DNA of 64,000 bases from contig OZ024936.1 in the NCBI GenBank assembly GCA_964017235.1, forward strand, positions 9,648,496 through 9,712,495, read 5' to 3'. This document shows, in pieces, positions 1-12,650 of the stretch; within the stretch, counting starts at the first letter, position 1; each line of letters opens with the position of its first letter. A program made the translations under genes and the position numbers. The notes under the pieces were generated by a model, which worked only from the letters and a program-made list of their open reading frames with translations, made no database searches and was not told the DNA's origin. The DNA comes from Sabellastarte sp. h YS-2021. Its lineage: Eukaryota; Annelida; Polychaeta; Sabellida; Sabellidae.

Positions 1-425
1 TGGCCATCTTTCTGTTAATGGTACTGTTTTAATACCTTATTAAAAATCTTCTACTTAATATGCAGTTCAAAAAAGTTACAAACGAGCATTCTGCACATAA
101 AAGAAAACATGGTGGTGTTCCCATTAAAATAACCCAAATATTGAGAATGAAACATTCATTGCAACATAGCCTTTGTTTCCCACTGTTATTTAATTAACTG
201 ATTTTCTCCATTCTTACTGCTGATCAGTATATTCTTTTAAAACATCTTCTGTTCAGTTTTAGTTGAAATAGCGATACATTATTCTACTAATAATAAACGA
301 CAATTAGGCATTTGTTTCATTAAAATCGCCCAAATATTAGATATTTTACAGGAATTTCCTTTAAAAAATCTTAGTGCATAGTGTAAGCAGCTACAGATGG
401 ACATTCTATATGGAACAGGAAACAA

Positions 426-823
426 CCCAGATAGCATTCCGCCGTCGGACCAACGTTGGCTATTGGTCGCATGGTTGGCAGATATTGCCGACGTTGGGCC
501 GACGTTGGCTTGCCAACCAACACTCAGGTTAGATGTCTATATTTTGCCAACGTTGGGCCAACGTTGGGCCAACGTTGGGCCAACGGCGAATTTTTATTCA
601 AGATGGCGGCGAGCAATAATAGGGGATTTGGGGTAACTTAGAAAAAATATTTATTATGGTATGTCTAAAAATGATATTTCAGTGAGCCCACAAATTTTAA
701 CTAACCATTTAACAATTTTACACATAAAAATAATATTCTCATTAAAAATTCACACTACAAAAGTTATCAATGAACATCATCTGATTGGCTGATGCTCGGT
801 CCGACGGTGGAATGCTATCTGGG
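426..823. mobile_element. MITE/foldback-like element, CCCAGATAGC family, copy 1
   Basis: Short non-autonomous element bounded by about 26-bp terminal inverted repeats. The left end reads CCCAGATAGCATTCC and continues into CCGTCGGACC; the right end is its reverse complement with one mismatch. AA lies immediately outside both ends, so a 2-bp target duplication is possible. The left half is filled with the self-complementary word CCAACGTTGGGC, repeated with small changes at about 450-590. No coding capacity is credible; the small ORFs over it are reads through the word array. It shares its terminal 11 bases with the element at 16990-18199 although the internal words differ. Superfamily unknown. 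Confidence 0.75.
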
Positions 824-829
824 AACTTG

Positions 830-1815
830 ATTGTTTTGTGTTAAAATCAACCAATCATCAAGTATTTCACCTAGCTTGTAATATAACCTTTGATATAACC
901 CATAATTTAACTGTTCATTATTAGTGGATGTTGCTGCTAAGTATCTAATGTGAAAGCTATCTTGCATGTTATATTCTAGTTTAAATAGCTATAGAGAAGC
1001 ATTCTACAAATACTAACCGACAATTTTGGTGGTTATTTCTTTAAAATTACCACAATATTCATTATATTGCACAGATTATGACATAGCCTTTGTTGTAGCA
1101 GGTTTATACAATTAGACGATTGTTTCTATGAATTTAAATACCACTCAATATAGCTGAGGCAATATTTAGGCATCTTTAGACAATTTTTAGGAAATATTTA
1201 GGCAATTTTCTGTATCATCCAATGGATCTGAACTTCAGAAATACCTTATAAAAATGGTACTTTACATTTAAAACGGTTTTTAAATTATATTTAGTTCAAC
1301 TGATCACAACTTCAACATCTTTCTGTTTCATGTTATTTGGACACATATATCAATTTATATTAACGTATTAATGGTCACCAACATTTGTGAAATTCAGCGG
1401 CAGAATTTTCATCTATTTTTTCATCTATTCAGTCTATTTGACTGACCTGTTTTACCTAGTTCACGTTATTCAAAGCTTCACGTGATACATGTGAGCTGAC
1501 AACATGTAACTCGTACGGAACTTATTTTTTGGATTTTTGGATCAATGAGTTTATAATGTTTATAATGTTTCTTAATTCAAGATTCATATTTGGATAGGAC
1601 ACAAAATATTTGAAAATCCTCTCACGTTCAAGGCTAATATGTACATTGCTTGTGAAGCAGGCAGAATGGCTATATGGATTGGTTTGTCTTGAAGAAAAAT
1701 TTAAATACAAATTGCCATAACGAATCGAAAAGGTTTAATTAGGAATTCATGGATTAAAAGAACATAAAACCATGGTTCCACTTAAAATATTCGAAAAGAT
1801 GAATGGATTTCATAG
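830..1815. other. AT-rich non-coding stretch
   Basis: I see no gene, splice-bounded exon or recognisable repeat here. The short ORFs are low-complexity AT-rich reads. Confidence 0.5.
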
Positions 1816-2078
1816 AAAATTACTGATAATTACTACTACTGGTAAACAAGACATGTTTTAATTTGGGGTACACTTACTAAAATCCAAATTTTCAATTTGA
1901 CACTTTCTTGTACGTGTTTTGCCATAAAATTGACACAGTAAATGTAAAAATTACTGATAATTACTACTACTGGTAAACAAGACATGTTTTAATTTGGGGT
2001 ACACTTACTAAAATCCAAATTTTCAATTTGACACTTTCATGTACGTGTTTTGCCATAAAATTGACACAGTAAATGTAA
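1816..2078. repeat. 131-bp tandem duplication
   Basis: Two adjacent copies with a period of 131 bp, each starting near AAAATTACTGATAATTACT and ending near ACACAGTAAATGTAAAA. They differ at very few positions (for example CTTGTACG in copy 1 against CATGTACG in copy 2), so the duplication is recent. No ORF is involved. Confidence 0.9.
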
Positions 2079-2558
2079 AATTACCGTGTCTGTGTTTTGT
2101 GCTCTATTGCAGTTTTACTATCTGGATCAAAATCTTTTCAGAATAAACCATAAATCACTTCCATAGGAAGATAAATTTACAATGTGGACAAAATTAGCAA
2201 GTCAACCAATACACTGGCGTCCTTCTGTGTTTTTTTTTTCATAGAAAGAAGTTTTAAAAGTTCAGAAAGCACTGTTTATGTGAGGCATAAGAGAGAGAAG
2301 AAAAGAATGAACAAATAAAGAGATAAACAAACATGCCATACGGTGACTGTTGTACATAGTTTATTCAGAATAATCAACTTATTTGCTAAAGAGATTGAAT
2401 TTCAGGACAAATTACCGAGTCTAGCAATGCGCAGGAGCCCTTACTGTGTTTTGCATGATCTTACTGGAAGTTCAGATTTGTAAATATGTTTTTCACACAT
2501 GCACATGGATTGGTATGACGTGGCTAGATTCATAAAGTAGGTTAATTTTACGAATCCA

Positions 2559-3071
2559 GGGCAAAACCCCACTGGGCATAACCCCACTCAGACCAAACCC
2601 CATCAGGCAAAACCCCACTCACTTATTTTAATTTCTGGGCAAAACCCCACTTTTAAAATTACTTTAAAAATTTGAAGATGTTAAGATTTTTTTTAAATGT
2701 TAAATCTTATGTTTGAATTGGGCATCATGTTTAATTGTGCTAGCTGCTCAGGCATTTATGATTAAAGGAACAGTTAAATCTGCTAATGTTGAAGTGGGCT
2801 TTGTGTTCAGTGGTACAAACTATAACTACTTAAATATAATATGGTTTTGCATTATGTTCTTCATACAAATGTCTATCAATGTCTTTTTTGTCTTGACTTT
2901 GTATTTGTATCAATTAAAACTCTGCACTTAATAAATATTTTGGTGTTTGTTTTTTCATGAAGAGTGGGTTTTTGTCCTCATCCTTATTTATCTGAGTGGG
3001 GTTGTGTCTGAGTGGGGTTTTGCCTGATGGGGTTTGGTCTGAGTGGCGTTATGCCCAGTGGGGTTTTGTCC
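2559..3071. mobile_element. Foldback-like element with AAACCCCACT word arms
   Basis: The left arm (about 2559-2650) is an array of the word AAAACCCCACTNGGCATA with variants; the right arm (about 2985-3071) is its inverse, GTGGGGTTTTGCC and relatives. The outermost 60 or so bases pair almost perfectly. The roughly 330 bp between them is AT-rich with no convincing gene; the 72-codon ORF inside has a hydrophobic low-complexity product. Long inverted arms built from short repeats are the hallmark of foldback (FB/TU-like) elements. No clear target duplication was found. Confidence 0.75.
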
Positions 3072-3184
3072 GTAGAGATTTCTACAAATTTAACACAATG
3101 CAGCGTACTAGTATCATTAAAGGTTTGAAGATGACTGACAATACAAAGTTTGGTTGTTTTAACGTCTGTTAAATTTCAGTGAAG

Positions 3185-3300
3185 GGTCCTTAGTGGTGTA
3201 GTGAGTTAGCAAGTTTGCCATCTAATAATACACTGTAGTGATTGTGTGTGATTATATTTCAATATATGACCCTGGTTGTTGAACAGTACTGAAACTCTAA
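3185..3300 (+). mobile_element. Degenerate tRNA-derived SINE (family 2)
   Basis: A tRNA-like box A region (AGTGGTGTAGTGAGTTAGC) is followed about 80 bp later by a tail segment (TTCAATATATGACCCTGG) that matches the tail of the better copy at 10128-10231 plus 16859-16905. The box B region is eroded. Confidence 0.45.
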
Positions 3301-3309
3301 CTTATTTTA

Positions 3310-5020
3310 AATTTAATACTTTAAATATTTTATTTGTAACTTTTGCCCAAATCATGAAAGGGAAGGGGGCAATAGCTAAGTTACAATAACATCAAGATAT
3401 TTTCGCAAACAATCTCTCTAACAATCTCTCACGTGACAATGAAAACCCTCTTGCTTGTTGCTGCCTTTTATACTCCTATTTCGAGCTTCTGGGAAAGACC
3501 CCTTCAAAATTCCGTCCCTCTGAGCAATTTTCCTACACATTTATACCAAATAATTTCGAGCCTCTGAGAAACACATTCTTCTGGATGTGAAGGTAAACAC
3601 CCTGTAGTTCTGGTCACGTGATGAGATCCAAATATTTACAAGTGATCTAGTTTGATGGTTTTACATTTGTTGATTGGTCGACACTTGATCCTCTTTTTGC
3701 CCAAAAATTTATTTCCTGAAATAAGCTGGGATTGTTTTTTTTATATTTAACCTAATAAAACACTTTTTTCAGGTTTCTTGATTAATTATAGCATATATGT
3801 GGAACTTCACCTGAAAAGTATGATCACTTGCACTGTTTATCATTCTAGACATAATTTTAATCATATTTTTACCTCACATCCTGCTGGAAAGTGGACTGCA
3901 AATGAGCAGTACCTAAGTTACAAAGGAGAAGCCGGCTTCATGTTTACGACAGGCCTGCAAGTGATAAGGGCAAGCCTGGAAGTGTAACCAACAGACCCTA
4001 AAGTTAACCGACAGGCCTGTTGCTAGGGGAATGAAATTAGGATTGGATATAAGAGTCGGTAACGGTCGTACAAATATCAAACATGTTTGGTATTTCACGA
4101 ACTCTCCGCGACAGGCTGGGAAACTACAACCGACCCTAAACGACCATGTAAACATTGGTCCCGACTCTCCAAAAATGCAGTTACCTGCTGTCGACTTCAG
4201 TGGAACACCTTTATTACTAAAACAATACCTGGATGTAGGATGAATCTGGGCCCAATCCCAAAATTGTTCAGAAAGCAACCATAAACCTTCATAAGCAAAT
4301 TAAACTCACATTTTCTCTTGGGAAATGATTGTGAAAGAATCAGAACGCAATTGTATTTATTTTCTTGGCAATAAATCACCCTGTTTTGCATCTTAATCAG
4401 GAGCTAGACAACCGGTCCAGGAATCTATTGATTTAGAAAATAGGTTTACAATCAAGTCTTAGATATGAAACTGCCTCTTAAGAGTATATCAGAGTTTAAT
4501 TTTAATAAGTATTATTTTTGTATATTGATCTACTCGGGTGTCCCTAATTACAGAAAATTTGTCTGTTTTGTCAATGGTGGAAGGCCCACCTAAATTATCC
4601 AGTTTAATGGGGGAATCATGGCCATTTCAGGGACATCACACATCCTCCTGAATATAAGGTTTTACACATATTTTCTGGTAGCAGTCTTGGTGTGAAGAGA
4701 TTGTTTTTTCCTGGGCTGCTTGTTAAGTTGCATGGGAGCATGGAAGGAACTATAATGGGTACATTTTATCAGTGGACTGGTAGCAGTTTTACAGTTAATG
4801 ACTGCTTATGTAAGCTGTACAGGGACACGTCTGGGTACATGTATATACATCCAGGGAGATTTGGGAACACATCCTTGGTTATCTGGCTAGCAGCCAGACC
4901 ATGAAAGCTTAAATAATTCATTTAATGTGAACAGAACAGCTCCAAGATCACAAGATTTGCCAAAAATGGCTTTTCTAGTCTGCTCCTGGTCCATATGTCA
5001 AAATAGAACTGCTCCATGAT
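3310..5020. other. Non-coding, no recognised gene
   Basis: AT-rich with a more GC-rich patch at about 3900-4270 that yields overlapping open frames on both strands (up to 121 codons). The products look like nothing I know and no splice-bounded exon stands out. The patch may be an unrecognised old repeat. Confidence 0.4.
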
Positions 5021-5036
5021 GGCAATTGGGTCTAAT

Positions 5037-5272
5037 TTATTTATTTATTTGGGGTTTTACATCATTTTCAAAACTGTGCAGATCATATCACAACGGGTAG
5101 TTGGAAGGGCAGAGGAAACCAGTACATACAGGTGGTCAAGGTTCTGTACTGTAAACTGCCAACCAGCGGCAAGCAACTACCAGCTTTCCCACTTGAGGCC
5201 ATGCTGGAGACCGAACCCCGGCCTCATAGGTGGGAGGTGAGAGTGTTACCACTCTGCCACTGTGGTCCCCCC
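5037..5272 (-). mobile_element. tRNA-Gly-derived SINE with 14-bp target duplication
   Basis: Read on the minus strand, the element has a tRNA-like head (GGCAGAGTGGTAAC box A, a segment like the tRNA-Gly anticodon arm GCCTCCCACC, a GGTTCG-type box B), a conserved body (GGGAAAGCTGGTAGTTGC, then CTTCCAACTACCCGT) and an AAATA-repeat tail, here as TTTATTTATT at the left. It is flanked by perfect 14-bp repeats CAATTGGGTCTAAT at 5023-5036 and 5273-5286, the mark of LINE-assisted insertion. Related copies lie at 9569, 31737, 36686, 46388 and 59764. Confidence 0.93.
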
Positions 5273-5289
5273 CAATTGGGTCTAATGGA

Positions 5290-6405
5290 AAACCTACAAG
5301 TTCCAGTGTGCATTTGCAATTACTATTTAATACCTAGGTTACAATTTTCTGCACTGCAGTCACAAGCTACAAATACGTTCACATCCCTTCAACAGTTGTT
5401 CAACCATGCCTGATATGCTTCCTATCTTGGTAGGATGCATTTGTTGTGATCTTCATTTAGTTGGGACATATTCAGTTAGATTTGTCACATCTCAGAATCT
5501 GTGTTGCATTTGGGAACTCATTTTGAACATCTTTGTAAACCTGCCATGTCCTCTCATATGTTTTATTAAACTTTACACAATCAAGGCTTTAATCAACACA
5601 GGAAGAGAATTTAAAACTTGCAAAACAAGAGAAATGAAAAGAAAAATAAAGTGTCAAAACAGAGGCAGTCATATGACTCAGTCATGACAGTACACAGGTG
5701 TAACACGAGTTATATGCCTGATGCTGACATTGTAAGACAGGAATATTCATTCAAAGCTGAGACTCCATTGATGTCCAATAGTCCATACACAAGGTTATGT
5801 GTACATTTCTCCTGTCATCCATCTGCATATAATGTGACTCCATTAAGTCCATGTAAACATACATGCGAATTACCATATGCGATAACCAATTCACAATTTC
5901 CGCCATGCATTTTATCTTTGTAATTATACATCTAATTTTCTAGCCTAAAATACACAATGTGACACTGTGATTTTATTTTTTTGTCCAATTAGTTTTCCCA
6001 TAGTGAAAATTTTTCTGTTATAAATCTGAGTTGAACATGTAGACAAGACACTTTTTCTCTCCTATAAATAAGTAAAATAAACTGTTAAAGTGACACTATT
6101 TTAATTTTTTTGTACTAAAAAGGTCTTAAATGTATCCTCACAACAGCAAACAACAATTGTAAATAGAAGGGGCTATGAAAGATGACAATTCATATAAGCA
6201 AAACTTTAGGTAAATTTTGATAAACCTTGACTTTAGAATGATACATTGAAGTATGGGTAATTACACTGGATCAAAGGTATTACTCCCGTTTGGTGAGCCA
6301 AATTTCAAAATTATTGTTGGAATTACATTTATAAAAACTAAAGTTAATAAATTTCTAAATTTATGCATTTGTCATCAGTTGTCCTGTATTGCAAATAACA
6401 TTGCT
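5290..6405. other. Non-coding stretch
   Basis: No gene or repeat recognised. Several overlapping ORFs of 90-100 codons (5406-5923) encode unremarkable sequence with no conserved motif. Confidence 0.4.
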
Positions 6406-6420
6406 GGGGCAGTATTCAGG

Positions 6421-6512
6421 GAAGGTCTCAGCCAAATCTTAGTCTTAAGCTGGCTACTTTTGTATACAAGAGTTAAGCCTAAGGCTTGGCTAAGACCTTA
6501 CAAATATCCTTC
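6421..6512. repeat. Short hairpin repeat, CTAAGAC words
   Basis: AGGTCTCAGCCAAATCTTAG at the left pairs with the reverse complement of the CTAAGGCTTGGCTAAGACCT segment at the right. The arms are about 30 bp around a short loop. Just upstream, CTGGGGCAGTATTC resembles the terminus of the MITEs at 24250 and 30615, so this is probably a small relative of those elements. Confidence 0.6.
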
Positions 6513-6826
6513 CAATACAATAAGGTAAAGTAATTACATAAAACTATAAAGAGTTGCCTTGTGCTAGTGTGAGGTGAATGCCTGATATATTGCTGATATT
6601 TGTCAGCATATATTTCGACCCTCTTTGGTTAGAGTATGGTCACATTAGGCTGAGGTAATGTTAGATCTGACCCTCTAAGGTACAAATTATAGTTCCGGCA
6701 AGCTCCATCATTATAATCTAATCTAATGTGTACTTTTATTGTGCTTAATCTCCATCACTGATGGACTCTAAGGCGCATCTAAACATAAAGCAGGGCAGTT
6801 AACATTAATCAGAGGACATAGCCAGG

Positions 6827-8000
6827 TCATACCAAGGAGACACAGACATGACGGGGGAGGCTATGGTGGGTAGGCTTTTGCAAACAGATATGTTTTAAGC
6901 TTCTTTCTGAAGGAGGCCACTGATGTTGCACTGCAAACATCTTAAGGGAGTTGATTCCAGATCTTAGGCGCATCAAAGGCAAAACTATGGCCAAAATGTT
7001 TGGCTGACTTAAAGACTGGTGAATGGAACAGAGGAACTGTAAGGTATTGACGATCTGGGTGACTACGCCTAGTTCTATAGGGACAACTACTAAAAGACAA
7101 GAATGGTTCAAAATAGGAAGGAGAACCACTATGCAAAAATTTATACACAAGTGTTGCAGTTGTGAAAATATATCGGTACTTAACAGTGAACCAGTGGAGT
7201 TTCTTTAGAATGGGTGTAACATGAGCAAAAATGGAATTTAATATGCAGGTGGAGGCGAATAATTTTACTAAGTGGTGTTGTATAGAGTGAAAAAAGCAAC
7301 GGACCCAGAACAGAACCTTGTGGAATGCTATAGATGAGATTGCTTAATTCAGATAGTGTATTGACAATAAAGCTGTTTCCGTGGAATGTCCTGGCTCATA
7401 AGCTGACTGATGAGGATTGTCCAGTTTGTTGTTATTGATGTGTGACGTTAGCTTCCTGGGCAATAATTCATCAGGTGCATCATTGAAACAGCCAGAAGTA
7501 GAAAAGGTGTCCCTGATTTTGCTTATTTTATTGGAGAAAAAAGAAGCAAACATGTCTGCAAGGCTTTTGTCTGAGCTACGAACAGGCAGGACAGTCTCAG
7601 AGGTACAATGCAATACCTTCCTTTAATGACTGCCATAGCTTCTTGGGGTCACCACTGTTTGCAGTTATGAGATTAGTGTAGCATGAACCCTTGTCTTTAT
7701 TGGCCAGTCTATTACACCAGGCAATTTGCCTGCCGAGCCTTGACCTGTTCAACTCTGACTTATGTTTTCTCCATCTTCATTCAAATTGCCGCCTAAGAGA
7801 TCGAGCCATGCGATATGAATCAGACAACCACTCATCTGACTGCTGCTTTGCCTTGCGTGAGATGACAGAACCATGCTTGTCAAGTACCTGTGTTACACCA
7901 CTAATGTACTGATCATACAGTTCTGCAGCAGTACCTTCAGGGGACCATACAAACGGTATATTATTAAGGTCATTTCGGAACTGGTTGATAACCATCCTGT
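6827..8000 (-). pseudogene. Decayed non-LTR retrotransposon (LINE, CR1/L2/Jockey-like)
   Basis: On the minus strand, pieces of a LINE ORF2 appear in the proper order. At 7995-7777 is the linker between endonuclease and reverse transcriptase (YDQYISGVTQVLDKHG). At 7613-7344 is the segment FASFFSNKISKIRDTF followed directly by QSAYEPGHSTETALL, an RT motif, with the intervening RT sequence missing. Just downstream IPQGSVLGPLL, another RT motif, can be read. At 7148-6942 is the C-terminal block ending FAFDAPKIWNQLP. Several internal deletions and frameshifts are evident, and the YxDD catalytic box was not found. The copy is dead and 5'-truncated. Which of these clades it belongs to is uncertain. 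Confidence 0.8.
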
Positions 8001-8039
8001 GATACAGACGATAAGAGATCCATTTCTCGATACTGGTTG

Positions 8040-9560
8040 ATAGAGCCCTGCACAGTACTATTATTGATTTTTTGAATTAATGAATACCCATGTATCAATT
8101 TTATGGATCATTTTGTGATTTTATTGATCATGGGAAGATTGACATAGTTTGACCCTATTAGCTATCTATGTAATAAGTGTACCTTAAAGTGGTTGCCATA
8201 GTAACCTTAAACTCGAATTCACTCTGTCCCATTGCCTCCTTAGCGCCTTAAGGAGGTTAGGAGATGGTCAGGCTAAACAATTTAATTGTAATTGTCAGCT
8301 TTCATTTAATATGCTTTTTCCATGTTCTGCCATATTGTAATATAATGAGTAAGAATTAGTTATTAGTTGATTGTTGCTAAGGGATGATGGCAAGTTTAAA
8401 TTGGTTGCCTAGCGATGTTGCATTTGTTGGAATGTGTTATTATACTAACACAAGATCAATTGTATTGGATTTATTGGCACATTGCCATGAAGCGATCCTA
8501 ACATTCCCACTTAGAAGACCACTCTCACAAATAATGAGAGATTAACTGTGATCCAATGGCTAGACACTATAACCAACCCAGATACCCAATATAGGTGCAC
8601 AACCTTGAATAATACTTCATTTGGGATGTGCCAACCATTACCTCGATTGGCATCACCAATTTGTGTAGTAATTTTCCTCTGAATTGTATACTTGGTGAGC
8701 CTATACCCCTATACCCCTCTATTAAAGTAATTACATGTAGGTTTTTTCACATTTTCTTAAAAGCTAGCTTTCAGTTAACTTTCAAAGAGCTGATAAAATA
8801 TGTGAGTATATAAAATACTATTCAATGGAAGATTATTCATACCCAGTCTATATGTCAGTAAATATAACAATCATTCTTTCATGATACATTTTCTGTTTAG
8901 TCGGACATCAAGTACCTCCCCTCTCTCCCTCCAAAAACCAATGTTTAATTCCATTAAAATAAGATATTTCCTATATCTTGTGCCCAAGAAATGAAATGTT
9001 AGAGCTAAACTTGCAGCTATAAGGTTAAAAACAGACCATATCTGTGTGAGCAAATACATCCCCCCTTTTAGGCTAACTACTTTAACAAGAAAAGTTTTGA
9101 ACTAACTTAATTTGAAAGGGAGGCTTAATTTTCCCATTTTGTTGTTATTACATACCTTGGTGAAGGTCTGCCCTATCAGAGTACTCCTGTGTATTTATTT
9201 ATTTATTTACCCATTTATTTATTTATTTTACTATTATTATTATTATTTTGGTATCATGCATCTTAGAAATTATCAACAGATGGAGTTTAAGTGGTATAAA
9301 AGTACTAATAGTATTAGAATTAATTTTTCACTGGTTCACAAAATGCTGACATGGTTATGCTGTCTTGTTGTTTATATCAGTTTAAATGTGATGTGTAAAA
9401 ACCCAAAGTTTGGCTTTATCATTGACTTCTCCGCCAACACTACAGTGCCTAAACCCTCTCTTACATCCCATCATACGTGTATACACACGTAAGTGTGCTG
9501 CAAATATTGTTAAAAATATGAATGTAGCCTGGTAGTGGGGTATCAAAGATTTGTTCTTAA
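8040..9560. other. Non-coding stretch
   Basis: AT-rich DNA with simple-sequence patches (ATTT repeats and ATT repeats at about 9195-9248). No gene or named repeat supported. Confidence 0.4.
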
Positions 9561-9568
9561 AAAGAAGG

Positions 9569-9807
9569 TAGGGAGCCACGGTGGCAGAGTGTTAACACTC
9601 TCACCTCCCACCTCTGAGGCCGGTGTTCGATCCCCGTCATGGCCTCAAGTGGGAAAGCTGGTAGTTGCTTGCCGTTGGTTGGCAGTTTACAGTACACAAC
9701 CCTAGCGAACTCTATGTACTGGATTCCTCTGCCCTTCCAACTACCCGTCGTTATATGACCTGTACACTGTTGAAAGCAACGTAAAACCCCAAATAAATAA
9801 ATAAAAA
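9569..9807 (+). mobile_element. tRNA-Gly-derived SINE
   Basis: Plus-strand copy of the family at 5037: head GCCACGGTGGCAGAGTG, box B GTTCGATCCCC, body CAAGTGGGAAAGCTGGTAG and an AAATAAATAAATA tail. AAAAAGAAG lies on both sides and is a likely target duplication of about 9 bp. Confidence 0.92.
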
Positions 9808-10127
9808 GAAGTTGAATCCTCCCTACAAGAGTTCACTACTTCAATATCAATGAACACACTGCGTGCAGGCAGAAAAAATGTTCATGTCAATTTCTATTGC
9901 GGGGTCTGTGCGACCTTGAGATTCTGTTATAAAATCACAAGTGTGCCTTGAGGGTCCCTTTGCAAATCAGGCGATTTTTCTCTGTAACCAGGACGTACAT
10001 GCACGTACGATGGGATGTAAGAGAGGCTTAACTGATAAGCCAATGGGCATGGCCAATAGTGCAGTTTTCATTTTTCAAAAGAAGCCTTTAAAAATGTTTA
10101 CACATTTTTTTTTCTAAAATGTAAGTG

Positions 10128-10231
10128 ACCTCTGCAGTGGCCTAGTGGGTAAGCAAGTGTCTGGCATATAGTCACAGGGTGTCACTGTGTGGGTTCAGCT
10201 TCCACCTAGGTAGTAATACTGAGGACCTATC
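10128..10231 (+). mobile_element. tRNA-derived SINE (family 2), left part
   Basis: Box A-like TGGCCTAGTGGGTAAGC and box B-like GGGTTCAGCTTCC lie at tRNA-like spacing. The element is interrupted by the Gypsy element at 10232 and resumes after its target duplication at 16859-16905 (TCAATATTGACCCTGACTG), where it matches the tail of the copy at 3185. A nested insertion is the simplest reading. Confidence 0.65.
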
Positions 10232-11082
10232 TGTTACGGTCACGGGCAAGCACGGTAGCAATTACCGGTTGTCTTTAAGTTGTAACAGAAAAAGCAAAAA
10301 GTTGAACTTAACCAATTTATTTAATAGTCAACAATAATGATTACAGTCAACTGGTGTGCTCTTAACCAAACACACTAATACAATAATAAGATCTAGCTGA
10401 CCTGACCACTGAGATTAAGAGTTAAGTTTATCCACCATATCCAGCAATCTGTTCTCTAATCCGTCCTGTGGTATATTCTGTGGTCTGTCCAATGTCATGT
10501 GGTCTGTCCTGTGATCTGTCCAATGTTCACTCACACACGGATATCTATATCTTGTGACCTGTCTCACACTCAACAACACAAAAGGTTCTTGTCCCGCTAT
10601 CCTTTATATATCCAGTCAAACAGAATGTCTGTCTGGAGATATTTAGAGAGTTAACACAACTGTACTGTCTGCTCCAAGATGTGGACAATGTCCAAAATGC
10701 AGTAAATTCACTCTCTGTTATATGAATGTACAATATCCAAAATATACAAAGTACAATAAATCTACCCAGACAATGTATTCAGTTCACTCCAGTGAAAGTT
10801 CACAGTAATATAAGCATATATTATATTCCAAAACACAATAGCTCTCCTTATAGCCAGCGAATACAAAGTTCACTTGTGGTCAGATGTACATTCCTTATAT
10901 ACATTCACAGATTCCTCTGGAATTGTACAGAACCAACTCAAAAGAAGCTTGAGCCATCTAGGCCAAATGAGGAAGTTCTAGAAACTACTGGCAATTGGGT
11001 TTCCCCAAATCTAACATAACCACTGAGGGGGGATTTCCCCCAGTCTGTGAACAGATCAATAAACACTAAAACACAAAAATCA
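10232..11082 (-). repeat. 3' LTR of the Gypsy element, truncated
   Basis: Matches 15845-16696 with five substitutions and a one-base G-run difference. It lacks the counterpart of 16697-16858, about 162 bp of U3. The same deletion removed the end of RNase H and the polypurine tract expected before the LTR, so the pol reading frame runs straight into the LTR and stops on a TGA made of LTR bases (11080-11082). Confidence 0.9.
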
Positions 11083-12650
11083 TTCTATTTGAAGATTGTG
11101 TTCTTGCAACATTAAACTCCAGTTCAATAATCTTCTATTTTTGTTTTTCATTTTGTGCAAGAAGACTAAAGGATTGTGATCTGTGTATACAACGGTGGGT
11201 TTTGACGATGAAGATATGTATATGTCAAAATGCTGGATGGCCAAAATGAGTGCTAAACATTCTTTTTCTATTGTAGAGTAGTTCTTTTGATGTACATTAA
11301 ATTTTTTTGAAAAATAGCAGATGGGATGTTCAATATCTTCATTATCACATTGCAGTAAAACTGCACCTGCACCCACATCACTGGCGTCTACAGCCAGCCG
11401 GAAAGGTTTACTGAAGTCCGGAGCAGTTAGTACAGGCTCTAAACAGAGAAGGTTCTTTACTTTGTCAAATGATTTTTGACAAGTCTCTGACCAGTGATAT
11501 TTTACATTCTTTTTCAGTAGTTCAGTCAGTGGAGAAGTGACCTCTGAAAAGTTTTTGCAAAATTTTCTATAATATCCCGCCATTCCAAGGAACCTCATTA
11601 AGCTTTTCTTATTTTCAGGAATGGGATAGTCAATGATGCTTTTCACTTTAGCTTTGATTGGTGTCACAACTCCATGACCTACTACATGCCCTAAGTACAC
11701 AACCTTTGCTTTTACAAAGTCACTCTTTGACAAATTTACAGTGAGGTTTGCCTCTTTGAGCCGAAACAAGACTTGTTCAAGCCTTTTTAAATGTTCTTCC
11801 CAAGTATCACTAAAGATGACAATATCATCCACATACACTTCAACACCTTCTAAGTCTTTTAAACATATATTCATTAGTCTTTGAAATGTGGCTTAGGAGT
11901 TCTTCATGCCAAATGGCATTACCTTGTACTGATATAGACCATCAGGGGTCACGAAGGCTGATATTTCTTTGGCCCGCTCAGTAAGAGGCACACACCAATA
12001 TCCTTTCAGTAAATCACACTTTGTGATGTATTTGGCATTGCCAATCCGATCAATACAGTCTTCCATCCTTGGGATAGGGAAGGAATCCGTTTTACTCAAA
12101 ACATTGACTTTTCTGTAGTCAGTGCAATATCTGATTGAACCGTCTGGTTTCGGGACCAAAACACAAGGAGATGCCCAACTACTTTGACTTGGTTCAATTA
12201 TATCTTTTTCTAGCATATATTGCACTTCCTGCCTTAATTTTTCGAGTTTGATAGGATTTACCCGATACGGATGCTGTTTGATCGGACGGGCATCGCCGAC
12301 ATCGACATCATGCATGAGTATATTTGTCCTATTAGGGGCATTTGGGAACACTGACTTGTACTTTAAGAGCAATTCAATGAGTGGAACCCTCTTATCTGGT
12401 GGTACATGACTCAGTTTGGTTTCCAAATCATCAAGGATCTCAGAATTACTCAACCTAATTTTACATTCAACATCAAGATCAGGAGTGTCGTCCCATATTT
12501 CGTGCTCCTGATTACTGTTACTTTCTATATTACAGTCAGTAACCATAACAGGCTTTTTCACACCCCTTTCAAAGTATGGTTTTACCATATTTACATGACA
12601 TAGTTGGGTTGACTTTCTTCTGTCCGGGGTTTCAATGATATAGTCCAGGT
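11080..12650 (-). pseudogene. Gypsy reverse transcriptase and RNase H, 3'-truncated
   Basis: RT follows integrase in one frame. Visible motifs are a palm-entry segment ending VLVPKPDGSIRYCTDYR, CDLLKGYW and MPFGMKNS, then a nonsense codon TAA at 11893-11895 where family members have Gln, then in the same frame VEVYVDDIVIFSDTW with the YVDD catalytic box. RNase H starts with LAVDASDVGAGAVL and includes the Glu-bearing YSTIEKECLALI and YTDHNPLV. The final RNase H block, normally ending in an ADALSR-type motif, is missing because of the deletion into the 3' LTR. Only one stop interrupts 553 codons, so decay is slight. Confidence 0.92.

Noticed and set aside
3913-4278. 121-codon minus-strand ORF
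   Set aside because: Overlapping open frames on both strands, no motif, no splice context; probably a GC-richer old repeat.
10726-11019. 97-codon plus-strand ORF, repeated almost identically at 16339-16632
   Set aside because: Both lie in the two LTRs of the Gypsy element, antisense to it; duplication is due to the LTRs.
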